Shown: piece after piece, positions 1 through 8,691 of the stretch
Position numbering within the stretch: position 1 is the first letter of the stretch
Layout of the letters: each line of letters begins with the position of its first letter
Notes under the pieces: generated by a model
The model's database searches: none
What the model was told of the DNA's origin: nothing
Seen by the model: the letters and a program-made list of their open reading frames with translations, nothing else
Assembly: GCA_025361565.1 (NCBI GenBank)
Contig: JANYKN010000145.1
Coordinates: forward strand, 1-33,848
Direction of reading: 5' to 3'
Length of the DNA stretch: 33,848 nt
From: Bacteroidota bacterium
GTDB lineage: Bacteria; Bacteroidota; Bacteroidia; Bacteroidales; NBLH01
Program-made: the position numbers and the translations under genes

Positions 1-1063
1 TATAATTTTCAAAAGGAGCAAATCCAACATATTAGCTACCAGCATACATTAAAAATATTGGACGATAAAATAAGTGTAGTGTTTTATGACGTAACAACAC
101 TCTATTTTGAAATTGACAGTGAAGATGAGATAAAGAAACGGGGTTTTTCAAAAGAAGGCAAACATCAAGACCCCCAAATTATTTTGGGATTGTTGGTAAG
201 CATAGGTGGCTATCCATTAGCTTACGAGATATTTGAGGGAAATAAGTTTGAAGGACATACCATGCTTCCAACAATCGACACATTCAAAGAGAAATATAAT
301 TTACAAAAGCTGGTTATTGTTGCAGATTCGGGGCTCATATCGAGTAAAAACATATCGGAGCTGCAAGAGAAAAGCTATGAATTTAATTTGGGAGCAAGAA
401 TAAAGAATGAAAAAACGGACATGAAAAATCAAATTTCATCATTAAAACTGGAAAATGGAGAAAGCCAAACCATCCAAAAACAAGGAGCATTAAAACTCAT
501 TGTCAGCAAGAGCAAAAAAAGACAAACATAATCGTGAAAAGGGGCTTAAAAGGCTTGAAAAACAAATAAAATCAGGCAAACTCACAAAGTCAAATATCAA
601 TAATCGGGGTTACAACAAATACCTAAAAATGGAGGGGGAAATAAAGATAGAAATTGACAAAGAAAAATTTGAGGATGATGCCAAGTGTGACGGACTAAAG
701 GGATATCTGACAAATACTGATTTAACAAAGGCCCAGGTTATTGAAAATTATCGCCATTTGTGGAAAATAGAGAAAGCATTTAGAATATCAAAACACGATT
801 TAAGAATCCGACCAATATATCACAGACTGCACAGACGAATTGAAGCACATATAAGTATTTCATTTGCTGCATACAAGATATATCAGGAACTGGAGAGGCA
901 ATTGAATGAAAAAAACTCCGGATTAAGTCCTGAAAAGGCCATAGAAATTGCTAAAACTATTTATTCTATACATATCGAAATGCCGACAAAAAATGAAATA
1001 TTAAAACAAACCTTAATATTAAATGAAAAGCAAAAGAATTTAGCTGTTTTATTCAACTTTTGA
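1..1063 (+). pseudogene. IS1634-type (IS4 superfamily) DDE transposase, 5'-cut and frameshifted
   Basis: The reading frame is open from the first base of the window, so the N-terminal part lies outside. Segment one runs to 531 and segment two, in the +1 frame, from about 500 to 1063. Together they give about 360 residues of a family that is usually around 500-600. The first segment carries the first Asp (DVTTLYFE) and the second Asp (VIVADSGLIS). The second carries the glutamate region (ENYRHLWKIEKAFRISK). Homologues as I remember them read VSYS..RAKKDxHNREKGL; here the frame breaks exactly there (IVSKSKKRQT then stop, against SARAKKDKHNREKGL). A deletion of two bases, or of 3n+2 such as eight, would explain this. 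The active site is therefore split and the copy is probably dead. It abuts a hydrogenase gene remnant. Confidence 0.88.
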
Positions 1064-1092
1064 ATTTGGGTGTCCCAGTGAGGAAGTCGGGA
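1..1092 (+). mobile_element. Insertion sequence (IS1634-like), right end only
   Basis: This is the right-hand part of an insertion sequence. Its left end is outside the window. The right end must lie between the transposase stop at 1063 and about 1092, where the sequence becomes hydrogenase coding sequence (GGQPIP...). The stretch 1064-1089 is therefore the terminal non-coding part with one inverted repeat. Its partner repeat and the target duplication cannot be checked here. Confidence 0.7.
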
Positions 1093-1293
1093 GGACAACC
1101 CATCCCCACAAACGACGAAATAAGGAAAAAAAGGATAGAGGCTATTTATGCTGAAGATATGGATAAACCGCTGCGTATGTCTCACGAAAATCCTGAAGTT
1201 ACTCAGATTTATAAAGAATTCCTTGTCAAACCTTTGGGAGAAAAATCACATCATTTGCTTCATACCAAATATAGGAAACGGAATAGATATTAA
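1090..1293 (+). pseudogene. C-terminal remnant of NADH-dependent [FeFe] hydrogenase (HydA/HndD-like)
   Basis: About 67 residues from GGQPIPTNDE through MSHENPEV to EKSHHLLHTKYRKR match my recollection of the extreme C-terminus of group A [FeFe] hydrogenases. There the GGGQP segment follows the last H-cluster cysteine motif, and the protein ends in the S-H-E-N-P and E-K-S-H-H-L-L-H-T motifs. The residues upstream of GG in this frame (NLGVPVRKS) come from the insertion sequence. The H-cluster cysteines are absent, so this piece cannot be active. The rest of the gene should lie left of the insertion sequence, outside the window. A rho-independent terminator follows directly, as expected for the natural 3' end of the gene. 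Confidence 0.82.
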
Positions 1294-1315
1294 TTTTAGT
1301 TAAGGTTTTATTTTT

Positions 1316-1348
1316 AAAGCTGTTTGTTTTCGACAAGCAGCTTTTTTT
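1316..1348 (+). terminator. Rho-independent terminator after the hydrogenase remnant
   Basis: AAGCTGTTTG and CAAGCAGCTT form a 10-bp stem with one G-T pair around the loop TTTTCGA, followed by a run of seven Ts. It is the original terminator of the truncated hydrogenase gene. Confidence 0.85.
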
Positions 1349-1529
1349 ATTGCTTGTGATATTTGATAGAATAGAAAAATATTGTAAGTGCAATGAAATA
1401 AGGCCATTCATAGGTATGTAATTTCTAATTTTTCTCTAGATAAATTAAACTTATTAATCATGAATATAAAAATGATGAAGAAAATTTGTATTTTCATGCA
1501 GCATAATAAAAAAAAAGCCGTCAATAATA
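1349..1529. other. AT-rich intergenic region, probable sigma-gene leader
   Basis: A 180-bp AT-rich stretch between the hydrogenase terminator and the sigma factor gene. It should contain the promoter of the sigma/anti-sigma/repeat-protein unit. I see no convincing TAnnTTTG element. A promoter read by the ECF factor itself is possible but cannot be recognised by eye. Confidence 0.4.
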
Positions 1530-2102
1530 ATGAAGACTAACTTGGAAGGTCAATATAAAAACATAAATGAAAATTTGATAAATGCTTGTAGAAAGGGCGA
1601 TAGAAAGGCTCAGTTTGAGCTTTATAAGCAATATTCAAAAGCTATGTACAATACCAGTTTTAGGATATTGAAAGATAGTGCTGAAGCGGAAGATGTTGTT
1701 CAGGAAGGATTTTTAAAAGCCTTTCAAAATCTTGAATCCTATTCAGGGACAGTTAGTTTTGGTGCATGGCTTAAGAAGATTATTATCAACGCTTCGCTTG
1801 ATATCATGCGAAAAAGAAAGCTTGAATTCGAGAATATTGACGAATTAAAAGTTCAGGTTTTTGATCAAGAAACTACAAATAATGAAGATGAAATTGAATA
1901 TAAAGTTGAACAAGTTAAAAAAGCTATTTATTCATTGCCAGATGGCTACAGGATAGTGCTTTCACTTTACCTTCTTGAAGGTTATGACCATGATGAGATC
2001 TCTGAAATACTTGGGGTTGCAGCATCAACATCTCGTTCGCAATTGGTTAGGGCTCGAAAGAAATTGCTGGAATTGTTACAAGATAATAACGAAAAATTCT
2101 AA
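1530..2102 (+). CDS. ECF-type RNA polymerase sigma factor (RpoE-like)
   Basis: A 190-residue sigma-70 family protein of the extracytoplasmic-function type, which directs RNA polymerase to a small regulon. Region 2 spans roughly residues 22-95, with the conserved AEDVVQEGFLKAF helix that contacts core enzyme and the -10 element, followed by FGAWLKKIIINASLD. Region 4 spans roughly 125-185: SLPDGYRIVLSLYLLEGYDHDEIS, then the recognition helix GVAASTSRSQLVRARKKL. There is no region 1.1 or 3, as usual for the class. Five bases separate it from the next gene, a one-helix membrane protein, the standard sigma/anti-sigma arrangement. The exported repeat protein after that is a likely output or sensor partner. 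Confidence 0.95.
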   Translation: MKTNLEGQYKNINENLINACRKGDRKAQFELYKQYSKAMYNTSFRILKDSAEAEDVVQEGFLKAFQNLESYSGTVSFGAWLKKIIINASLDIMRKRKLEFENIDELKVQVFDQETTNNEDEIEYKVEQVKKAIYSLPDGYRIVLSLYLLEGYDHDEISEILGVAASTSRSQLVRARKKLLELLQDNNEKF

Positions 2103-2107
2103 AAGAA

Positions 2108-2629
2108 ATGGAAACATTGAATGACTTTTTTCAAAAAAACAAGGAACAATTCAACGAACTTGAATTACCTAAAGGACATGAACAAAGATTTTTAAAAAAG
2201 CTTAGTAGAAACAAAACATCAAGTGGTTTAAAGCTTTGGTATGGTATTGCAGCCACTTTCATTTTTTTGGCGATGTTTAGCTTTTTTGCCAAAGATTTCA
2301 TTTTTAAAGGGCAGTTTGTAAAAAATAATGAAAATTTAATTCGATTAAGCGATATATCGCCTAAGTATCAAGAAGTTGAAGAGTTCTACAAGTCTGGAGT
2401 AGCTTCAAAGATTGTTGAATTTGAGCATCTTAACTGTAAGATTGATAATGAACAAAAAACGATGATAGATAAGGAATTAGAGCAACTTGATGTAAATTAT
2501 AAAATATTGCAAGAAGAATTAATTCAAAATAGAAATGATGAGCGAATTATTAACGCAATGATCGATAATTATCAAAATAAAATCAGCTTTTTAGACCTGG
2601 TAATTAATCAAATCAAAGAAAATTGTTGA
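2108..2629 (+). CDS. Single-pass membrane protein, probable anti-sigma factor
   Basis: A 173-residue protein encoded five bases after the ECF sigma gene. The N-terminal ~42 residues are charged and cytoplasmic. One transmembrane helix lies at about residues 44-65 (LWYGIAATFIFLAMFSFFA). The remaining ~105 residues would be periplasmic and are predicted mainly helical (ELEQLDVNYKILQEELIQNR). No zinc-binding anti-sigma motif (HxxxCxxC) is visible. The role is inferred from position and topology: it would hold the sigma factor at the membrane until an envelope signal arrives. The family is not recognised by sequence beyond frequent Bacteroidota 'hypothetical protein' neighbours of ECF factors. 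Confidence 0.72.
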   Translation: METLNDFFQKNKEQFNELELPKGHEQRFLKKLSRNKTSSGLKLWYGIAATFIFLAMFSFFAKDFIFKGQFVKNNENLIRLSDISPKYQEVEEFYKSGVASKIVEFEHLNCKIDNEQKTMIDKELEQLDVNYKILQEELIQNRNDERIINAMIDNYQNKISFLDLVINQIKENC

Positions 2630-2709
2630 AACTGAATTGTCAGACATGACAGGTGATATTGTTTGAATTATTTGAAAGCGAATATGATAAAGAATGAAAG
2701 GGTAAAATT

Positions 2710-3759
2710 ATGAAAAAGGAAAAATTAGTAACTGTTATTTTGGGGGTATTCTTTTTTGGTACAACAGTTTTATTAGCACAAGACGAATTTAAAAAAGAAT
2801 TTGGAAAACAGTTTAAAGTAAACGAATCCACAGTTGTTCAGTTAGTTAATAAGTATGGGGATATGAATATTGAAAATTGGACTGAAAATTCAGTGGATAT
2901 TAAAGTAGTTGTCAGCGTTAAAACCTCTAACAAATCAAAAGCCGACAACACTTTTGCAAAAATTAATGTAAGTTTCAAACAGGAAGCTGATTTAGTTTCT
3001 GCCATTACACAGATTAACGAGAGCATTAATAATACTGATTTTAGAATTGATTATACAGTTAAAATGCCTAAAAAAATTAATGTTGATATCGCAAACCATT
3101 ATGGTAATCTTTTTCTTGATGAAATAGATGGCTTTGCTACAATCAATGTAAAGTATGGTAATTTCACTATCAATAAATTGGGAAGACAAGAGGAAAAGCC
3201 AACAAATTATATAAGTGTAGGATATTCAAGTGGCGTCTGTAATATCAATGAATGTGGTTGGCTAAAACTTGAGTCAGGCTATTCAAATGTGAGTATTGGA
3301 TCTGGCACAGCCTTGATTATTGGAAGCAAATATTCATCTTTGAAAATTAAATCTTGTAAATCAATTGTAACGGAATCTAAATACGATCACCCCTTTAAAA
3401 TTGGTTATGTTAAGAATTTTGTTTGTACCGGAGCCTATTCAAATTTTGAGATAACCAAGTTATACAGTATGCTAGAAGCTGATATTAAATATTCAGATAT
3501 AGATGTAACCGAAGTTGATAAAGATTTTGAAATGATAAAATTGAAACTTCGTTATGGCAAGGCTTCTTTAAAATTGCCACAAATGCCCGGTTATGATCTT
3601 AAAGCTGAATCGGCATATGGTTCAGTAAGTTATCCGGACAATAAAAAAATAAATAAAGTAATTGATCAAACTGAATCGAGTATTTGGGGTATAGTTGGTA
3701 CAAATCCAAAAGCTAAGGTAATCATTGATACAAAGTATGGCAATGTGGATTTGGAGTAA
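2710..3759 (+). CDS. Exported repeat-solenoid protein (DUF4097-like)
   Basis: A 349-residue exported protein with a signal peptide (MKKEKLVTVILGVFFFGTTVLLAQ). The mature part is built from about twelve degenerate repeats of roughly 20-35 residues that carry a Tyr-Gly/Tyr-Ser turn and then a short alternating beta strand: KYGDMNIENW, HYGNLFLDEI, KYGNFTINKL, GYSNVSIGSG, KYSSLKIKSC, AYSNFEITKL, KYSDIDVTEV, RYGKASLKLP, AYGSVSYP, KYGNVDLE. Such a pattern predicts a right-handed beta helix, as in DUF4097 and similar 'putative adhesin' proteins. The gene follows the sigma and anti-sigma genes with an 80-bp gap and probably belongs to their regulon. The molecular target is unknown. It could be a cell-surface or periplasmic scaffold. 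Confidence 0.75.
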   Translation: MKKEKLVTVILGVFFFGTTVLLAQDEFKKEFGKQFKVNESTVVQLVNKYGDMNIENWTENSVDIKVVVSVKTSNKSKADNTFAKINVSFKQEADLVSAITQINESINNTDFRIDYTVKMPKKINVDIANHYGNLFLDEIDGFATINVKYGNFTINKLGRQEEKPTNYISVGYSSGVCNINECGWLKLESGYSNVSIGSGTALIIGSKYSSLKIKSCKSIVTESKYDHPFKIGYVKNFVCTGAYSNFEITKLYSMLEADIKYSDIDVTEVDKDFEMIKLKLRYGKASLKLPQMPGYDLKAESAYGSVSYPDNKKINKVIDQTESSIWGIVGTNPKAKVIIDTKYGNVDLE

Positions 3760-4260
3760 TGATTTGATTTACAGATTAATATGTTTATTGATTACATGCA
3801 TGTAATAATGGCTCAAAGAACTCTTACTTTAATGAAATTTATTTGATATAGAAAATACGATTTTATTAAGCCGGAAATGAATGTATAATTTACCTTTTCT
3901 AAAGGCCTCACTTTGTGGGGCTTTTTTTTATAGTAATGCTTGATTTTTTTCTATTTTTGAATTGCATTAAGATTTTGCCGAGGATTAAGTTAGAATGTAA
4001 TTTTTCTTTTAATTTTGTTCAATTGTTTTTGGTTTCTAAAATTAATTGGATTTCAATCCTCGATATATTTGGTTTGAAATTAAATCCAAACCAATTGTTG
4101 AAATGTTTTGTCTTGATTTATCAAACTATATGATTTCAATATAATTTAAGAGAAATTAGATACTCAAAGTCAAGTGTTTAAAATAATAGTTCGGACAAAC
4201 CGTTATTTTAAGAGTTTAGTTGAATTAATCTACATTATTGAATAAATAATATATAAAATT
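3760..4260. other. Gene-poor 500-bp intergenic region with terminator
   Basis: It holds a terminator at 3901-3930. Downstream is an AT-rich stretch with an inverted repeat, TTGGTTT (4069-4075) and AAACCAA (4088-4094), of unknown meaning. A 72-codon hydrophobic open frame (3915-4133) begins inside the terminator loop and has no recognisable features, so I do not call it. The promoter of the MORN-repeat gene should lie in the last ~100 bp. Confidence 0.6.
3901..3930 (+). terminator. Rho-independent terminator after the repeat-protein gene
   Basis: GCCTCAC and GTGGGGC form a 7-bp stem with one G-T pair over a tight TTT loop, followed by eight Ts. It lies 140 bp after the stop codon and closes the sigma/anti-sigma/repeat-protein unit. 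Confidence 0.8.
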
Positions 4261-5520
4261 ATGAAAAATATTCTTTCAATATTTATACTTTTCCTGTGTT
4301 TGGGAAGCTATAATATTACAACAGCGCAGTACAAAGAATACATTAAGCTTGAAGAGCTGTTCAATGCGGCCCAGTTTGACAAATGTATAGAGCAGTCATT
4401 GAAATACAATAAAAAGGAATCGGGTGAATTAATGCCTGTTCTATTTTGTTCAAAATCCTATTTTGAATTATTCAATACAGCTCAGGATAAAGATAAAATG
4501 AACAATCTGAAAAACAGTTTAAAATTTGCATCAAAAATTAAATCTATTGATAAAAAACAAACTGCCACAGAAAAATATTCTGAATTTCTTGAAGATCTTC
4601 ATAAATCGTCATTGACATTTGGTAATGCGATATACAATACTGCAGACAAAGAAAAATCGAAACCTATTTTTGATTTTATAGCAAAAATTTATCAGGATAC
4701 TACTATGCAATATTTATTTTTTCATCCAGATCAAATGAAAAAAACAGTGACTGGAGTTGGAGTGAATGTTGGAACTGAAAAAGTAAATCAAACAGATAGT
4801 AATGGTTTAAAGCAGGGATTTTGGACAAAAGTTTATCCAAATGGGGTTTTGGCTTACCAAGTTAATTTTAAAGACGATAAACCAGTTGGCGAGCTAAAAC
4901 GGTATCACGAAAATGGAAAATTAATGGCTCATTTACATTATGATGATGCGGGAGAATGGGCAGATGCAAAGTTATATAATGACAAATCTGAATTAATAGC
5001 CGAAGGAAAATATCACAAAAAACTTAAACATGGATTGTGGATATATTACATAGATAGCGTTAAGGCCGCTGAGGAGAATTACGATGAAGGATTAAAAACA
5101 GGCACATCAAAAACCTATTATATGGATGGGCAGGTTTCGGAAGAGAAAAATTGGGAAAAAGATATTGAAAATGGAGTTTGGAGGCAGTATTTTCCTACAG
5201 GAAAACCCAAGCTTGAAACCAGAGTAGATAAAGGGGTTAGGAATTCGGTGTATTACACGTATTACGAAAATGGAAAATTTGAAACCAAAGGCCATTATAA
5301 AAATGATCAAATGGATGGCGATTGGATATATTATGATCAAAATGGGACTGAAATTCAACGAATTAATTATGTAATGGGCAAAACAAGTCAGCAAAAAATG
5401 TTGGATGAAAAGGAAAATGAGATATTCAAAAAAATGGAACAAAACAAAAATCGATTGCTCGATCCTGCCAATTTTATAAATAATCCGAATGAATATTTAC
5501 AAAAAAACGGATTAAAATAA
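4261..5520 (+). CDS. Exported MORN-repeat (YwqK-like) protein
   Basis: A 419-residue protein with a signal peptide (MKNILSIFILFLCLGSYNITTAQ). An N-terminal helical region to about residue 165 resembles TPR-like packing (KLEELFNAAQFDKCIEQSL). It is followed by 8-9 MORN_2-type beta-hairpin repeats at about 175-385: LKQGFWTKVYPNGVLAYQ, HENGKLMAHLHYDD, KLKHGLWIYYIDS, YMDGQVSEEKNW, ENGVWRQYFPTGKPK, YENGKFETKGHYKN, QMDGDWIYYDQNGTE. The [D/H/N]GxWxxYxxxG signature is clear. In Bacteroidota such proteins are exported and often annotated as 'toxin-antitoxin YwqK antitoxin', a name without experimental support for this lineage. The C-terminal ~35 residues are charged. No T9SS domain or lipobox is present, so a periplasmic location is most likely. 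Confidence 0.85.
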   Translation: MKNILSIFILFLCLGSYNITTAQYKEYIKLEELFNAAQFDKCIEQSLKYNKKESGELMPVLFCSKSYFELFNTAQDKDKMNNLKNSLKFASKIKSIDKKQTATEKYSEFLEDLHKSSLTFGNAIYNTADKEKSKPIFDFIAKIYQDTTMQYLFFHPDQMKKTVTGVGVNVGTEKVNQTDSNGLKQGFWTKVYPNGVLAYQVNFKDDKPVGELKRYHENGKLMAHLHYDDAGEWADAKLYNDKSELIAEGKYHKKLKHGLWIYYIDSVKAAEENYDEGLKTGTSKTYYMDGQVSEEKNWEKDIENGVWRQYFPTGKPKLETRVDKGVRNSVYYTYYENGKFETKGHYKNDQMDGDWIYYDQNGTEIQRINYVMGKTSQQKMLDEKENEIFKKMEQNKNRLLDPANFINNPNEYLQKNGLK

Positions 5521-5610
5521 ATGATTTAATTCAATACCAATCCTATTTTATTGAAATATACGGTTATAACCTAAATGGATATATAATTAATCTAAATTAA
5601 GCACTTGATA

Positions 5611-6807
5611 ATGAGACGTTATAGTTTTTTTTTAATGATTGCTTCAATCATTTTTATACTTGGGGCATGCAAACCTAAACAATTACCCCTGAATATTATC
5701 AACCTGAACGATGCACAGGGAATTAGAAAATTTACTACCATTTATACGTTGCCTAAAACTGTTGTTAGGGTTAATGTAAAGGTGGAAAGAACTGTATTTA
5801 AAAAAGGGCCGTATCATCAATATGCTAATTCTTACCTGGGATTAACAGATGTAATTGATGAAGATGGACAAAAATGGAGTATTACTGGTGTTGATTTTGA
5901 AACATATGCAGTGGCTGATACAAATAATCTTTATTTGATCGAAACACCAGATTCAATGAATGGTATTGAGATAAAGCTCAGCAGAGATGGTTTGTTGGAG
6001 GCCATTAATCCTGATAATAATTTCGCAAGTGATACTTTTTATAAGTCACAGGATTTATCGTTATGGGAAAGCAGAATATTATTGAACAATAAAATATCCG
6101 AAAGTTCGGATTTATCGTTTGACGATGTTCCATTGCCGAAGAATTTAGTTTCAAAAAAATCCACAAGTGAAGAAGCATCATTTTTAGCCAATCAAATTTT
6201 AACTCTTCGCGATGATAGAGCCGCAATATTGGTTGGCGACGGATATACTGAAACAATGCCTGCAGGTGAAGCGCTCAATACGATGATTTCATCAATTGAT
6301 AAAGTGCAAGAGAAATATCTTACGATGTTTAAAGGAAAAACAAAAAAGGACACTTATTATTATAGTTTTGATTTTATTCCAAGCGAAGCCCGAAAAAAAA
6401 CACAATCTATTTTATTCCGGTTTTCTGAACAATTCGGAATTGTTGAAAATACTGATGTGAGTGGAACACCGATGATTATTGAATTGGAATCCTATGAAAA
6501 TTTAAAACAGTATGAACAATTTAAAAAACGACAAGTATATTTGAAAAAACTTGCAAGTAAAAAAGACAAAGAAGTTGAGAAAGAGAATGGTCTTTTTTAT
6601 CGAATCCCAGAAATTGTTGATGCAAGATTACTTGTAAATGATAATATTTTAGGGCAAAAGAAAATACAGGTTGCCCAATTTGGTTCAATTCATTCATTAC
6701 CTGCAAGATATTTGAATGGTAATTACACAATTGAATTTTATCCCGAACTTGGTTCGTTGAAAAGTATTATAAAAAAAGAAAACAAGGATTTTGAAAAAAA
6801 CAAATAA
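5611..6807 (+). CDS. DUF4831 family lipoprotein
   Basis: The start is taken at the ATG giving MRRYSFFLMIASIIFILGAC, because this yields a compact lipoprotein signal with lipobox LGAC and the lipidated Cys at residue 20. An in-frame TTG two codons earlier adds nothing. The ~378-residue mature part has features I associate with DUF4831: an early YTLPKTVVRVNVKVERT strand, then GPYHQYANSYLGLTDVI and DEDGQKWSITGVDFET, and a later EEASFLANQILTLRDDRAAILVGD segment. The family is common in Bacteroidota and has no known function; an outer-membrane-anchored periplasmic role is inferred. The 3' end overlaps the first codons of the carboxypeptidase gene, so the two are probably co-transcribed. Confidence 0.85.
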   Translation: MRRYSFFLMIASIIFILGACKPKQLPLNIINLNDAQGIRKFTTIYTLPKTVVRVNVKVERTVFKKGPYHQYANSYLGLTDVIDEDGQKWSITGVDFETYAVADTNNLYLIETPDSMNGIEIKLSRDGLLEAINPDNNFASDTFYKSQDLSLWESRILLNNKISESSDLSFDDVPLPKNLVSKKSTSEEASFLANQILTLRDDRAAILVGDGYTETMPAGEALNTMISSIDKVQEKYLTMFKGKTKKDTYYYSFDFIPSEARKKTQSILFRFSEQFGIVENTDVSGTPMIIELESYENLKQYEQFKKRQVYLKKLASKKDKEVEKENGLFYRIPEIVDARLLVNDNILGQKKIQVAQFGSIHSLPARYLNGNYTIEFYPELGSLKSIIKKENKDFEKNK

Positions 6808-8575
6808 TAAAGTAGAATTGAATAAGCAAATATTGATTTTGCTTGTTTTTGTTGGATTACTATCTGGAAATATGTTTTCACAAATAAATCCAAAAGCTAA
6901 AAGTTTGCTTGAGCAGCGTGGCGAAATAATTATCAGGTTCAAACAGCCGTCATCAATGAATTTACCTACATTGACAAAGATGATGAGCATTGATAATTAT
7001 GTTAAACATAAAGATGGGAATGAGATTTCGGCTTATTTAAACCAACGCGAATTTTTACAATTTGAAAAATTAAACATTAACTACGAAATCATATCTCCAC
7101 CTGCTTTAAAGTCCACAGTTACCATGTGTTCTGACATTCCGGGGGTAAAAAACTGGAATTGTTACCCAACTTACAGCCAGTATGTTCAAATCATGCAATC
7201 TTTTGCGACCGATTATCCCAATCTGTGTAAATTGGTTGAATTTGGTCAATCAGTTGATGGACATAAGCTTCTGGCAGTTAAAATATCAGACAATGTGAAT
7301 AGCGACGAAGAAGAACCTGCATTTTTATATACTTCTACTATGCATGGTAATGAAACAACCGGTTTTGTGTTGATGCTTCGTTTTATTGATTATCTGTTGA
7401 GTAATTATAGTTCCGATTCAAGAATTTCAGATCTTGTTAATTCTACCGAAATTTGGATTAATCCGCTTTTTAATCCGGATGGTACATATTATTTGGGAGA
7501 TAACATTATAGACGATATTTATTCAAGAAGGTTCAATTCAAATGGAGAAGATTTAAATAGAAATTTCCCTGATCCAACAGGTGATTTACATCCCGATGGT
7601 GCAGCTTGGCAGCCTGAAACACTGGCGATGATTGACTTTATGAAAAACCATCCTTTTGTTTTTGCAGCTAATTTTCATGGCGGTGCGGAAGTGGTTAATT
7701 ATCCATGGGATGCATGGGCAGAAGATGGTATACCACCACCTTCTAAAATGCACCCTGACGATTTATGGTATCAGGAAATTTCGCGTGAATATGCCGATAC
7801 AGTGCATGCAAATAGTTCTAATTATATGACTACTCTCGATGGATATCCTAATCCTTCAGGGATAACTAATGGAGGAGATTGGTATGTTGTATTTGGAAGT
7901 AGACAGGATTATGTAAATCATTATTTGCATTTCAGGGAAACTACCATCGAATTAGGAACGAAAACTCCTGCAGCTTCAAGTCTTCCAACTTATTGGAACT
8001 ACAATTATCGCTCATTTTTAAATTATATAAACAGGGTACATGCCGGAATATTTGGAAAAATTGTAGATCAGGATGGATTGCCTTTACATGCAAAAATTAG
8101 ATTAGATGCATATGATGTAGATAGCTCCTTGGTTTATTCACATGCTTCAAATGGAATGTACTACAGAATGTTGCAAGATGGCAGTTATCGGCTAATTGCA
8201 TCTTGCGATGGATATAGTTTTGTTGACACAGTTGTTTCTGTTTTAAACCATTTACCCACAGAGCTTAACCTAGTTCTTTATAAATGGCCAGCTTCAATCC
8301 AGAATTTAGATAATCAACATGCCAGAATTCTTAAATTTACCAATCCAGTGCATAGCAATTTGGATATTGACATACAATTAGAAAAGCCCGGTACTTATAA
8401 GCTTGAACTTTTTGATATTACTGGTAAAGAAGTAATAAATCAATTTTTAGATGGTTATGTAGGTGTAAATAAGATAGATATAAATGTCGGTAGTTTAAAA
8501 GAAGGAACATATTTTTGCAAAATCTATTCTGGTTATTTCAATCAAAAAATAAAATTTGTTAAATTGGATAAATAG
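6791..8575 (+). CDS. Secreted M14 zinc carboxypeptidase with T9SS C-terminal domain
   Basis: A secreted metallocarboxypeptidase that would remove C-terminal residues from peptides outside the cell. The only plausible starts are TTG codons: 6791 (overlapping the previous gene by 17 bases) or 6818, which gives a cleaner signal peptide, MNKQILILLVFVGLLSGNMFSQ. The M14 domain spans about residues 135-410. The zinc ligands are HxxE in STMHGNETTG (His near 185, Glu near 188) and the His of AANFHGG (near 295). The catalytic Glu is in FRETTIELG (near 385), and substrate binding is in GEDLNRNFPD. A CarboxypepD_reg-like beta domain follows (KIVDQDGLPLHAKIRLDA). The last ~80 residues are a type A T9SS sorting domain (KLELFDITGKEV ... 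LKEGTYFCKIYSG ... KIKFVKL). Confidence 0.93.
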   Translation: MKKTNNKVELNKQILILLVFVGLLSGNMFSQINPKAKSLLEQRGEIIIRFKQPSSMNLPTLTKMMSIDNYVKHKDGNEISAYLNQREFLQFEKLNINYEIISPPALKSTVTMCSDIPGVKNWNCYPTYSQYVQIMQSFATDYPNLCKLVEFGQSVDGHKLLAVKISDNVNSDEEEPAFLYTSTMHGNETTGFVLMLRFIDYLLSNYSSDSRISDLVNSTEIWINPLFNPDGTYYLGDNIIDDIYSRRFNSNGEDLNRNFPDPTGDLHPDGAAWQPETLAMIDFMKNHPFVFAANFHGGAEVVNYPWDAWAEDGIPPPSKMHPDDLWYQEISREYADTVHANSSNYMTTLDGYPNPSGITNGGDWYVVFGSRQDYVNHYLHFRETTIELGTKTPAASSLPTYWNYNYRSFLNYINRVHAGIFGKIVDQDGLPLHAKIRLDAYDVDSSLVYSHASNGMYYRMLQDGSYRLIASCDGYSFVDTVVSVLNHLPTELNLVLYKWPASIQNLDNQHARILKFTNPVHSNLDIDIQLEKPGTYKLELFDITGKEVINQFLDGYVGVNKIDINVGSLKEGTYFCKIYSGYFNQKIKFVKLDK

Positions 8576-8691
8576 TAAAATTTCACGCTATTAACAATGA
8601 TTTGAATTTCTCATTAAGTATAATTGGGAATAATTTTGAATTATAGCGAATTATCATTATATTAGTTACAAATATTTAAAAGATTCAAACT
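8576..8691 (+). promoter_or_regulatory. Leader of the LRR gene with a -7-like element
   Basis: TAATTTTG at 8631-8638 matches the Bacteroidota -7 consensus TAnnTTTG and is placed for a transcript starting about 45 bases before the ATG at 8692. The upstream TTTG at 8601 is 26 bases away, longer than the usual 19-21, so the promoter is plausible but imperfect. Confidence 0.4.

Noticed and set aside
508-520. A7 run in the IS1634 transposase as a programmed -1 frameshift site.
   Set aside because: The continuing frame is +1 relative to the first, the wrong direction for A6G/A7-type -1 shifting, and a stretch of conserved residues is missing there.
3915-4133. 72-codon hydrophobic open frame after the repeat-protein gene.
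   Set aside because: It starts inside the terminator, uses a non-ATG start and is a low-complexity translation of T-rich sequence.
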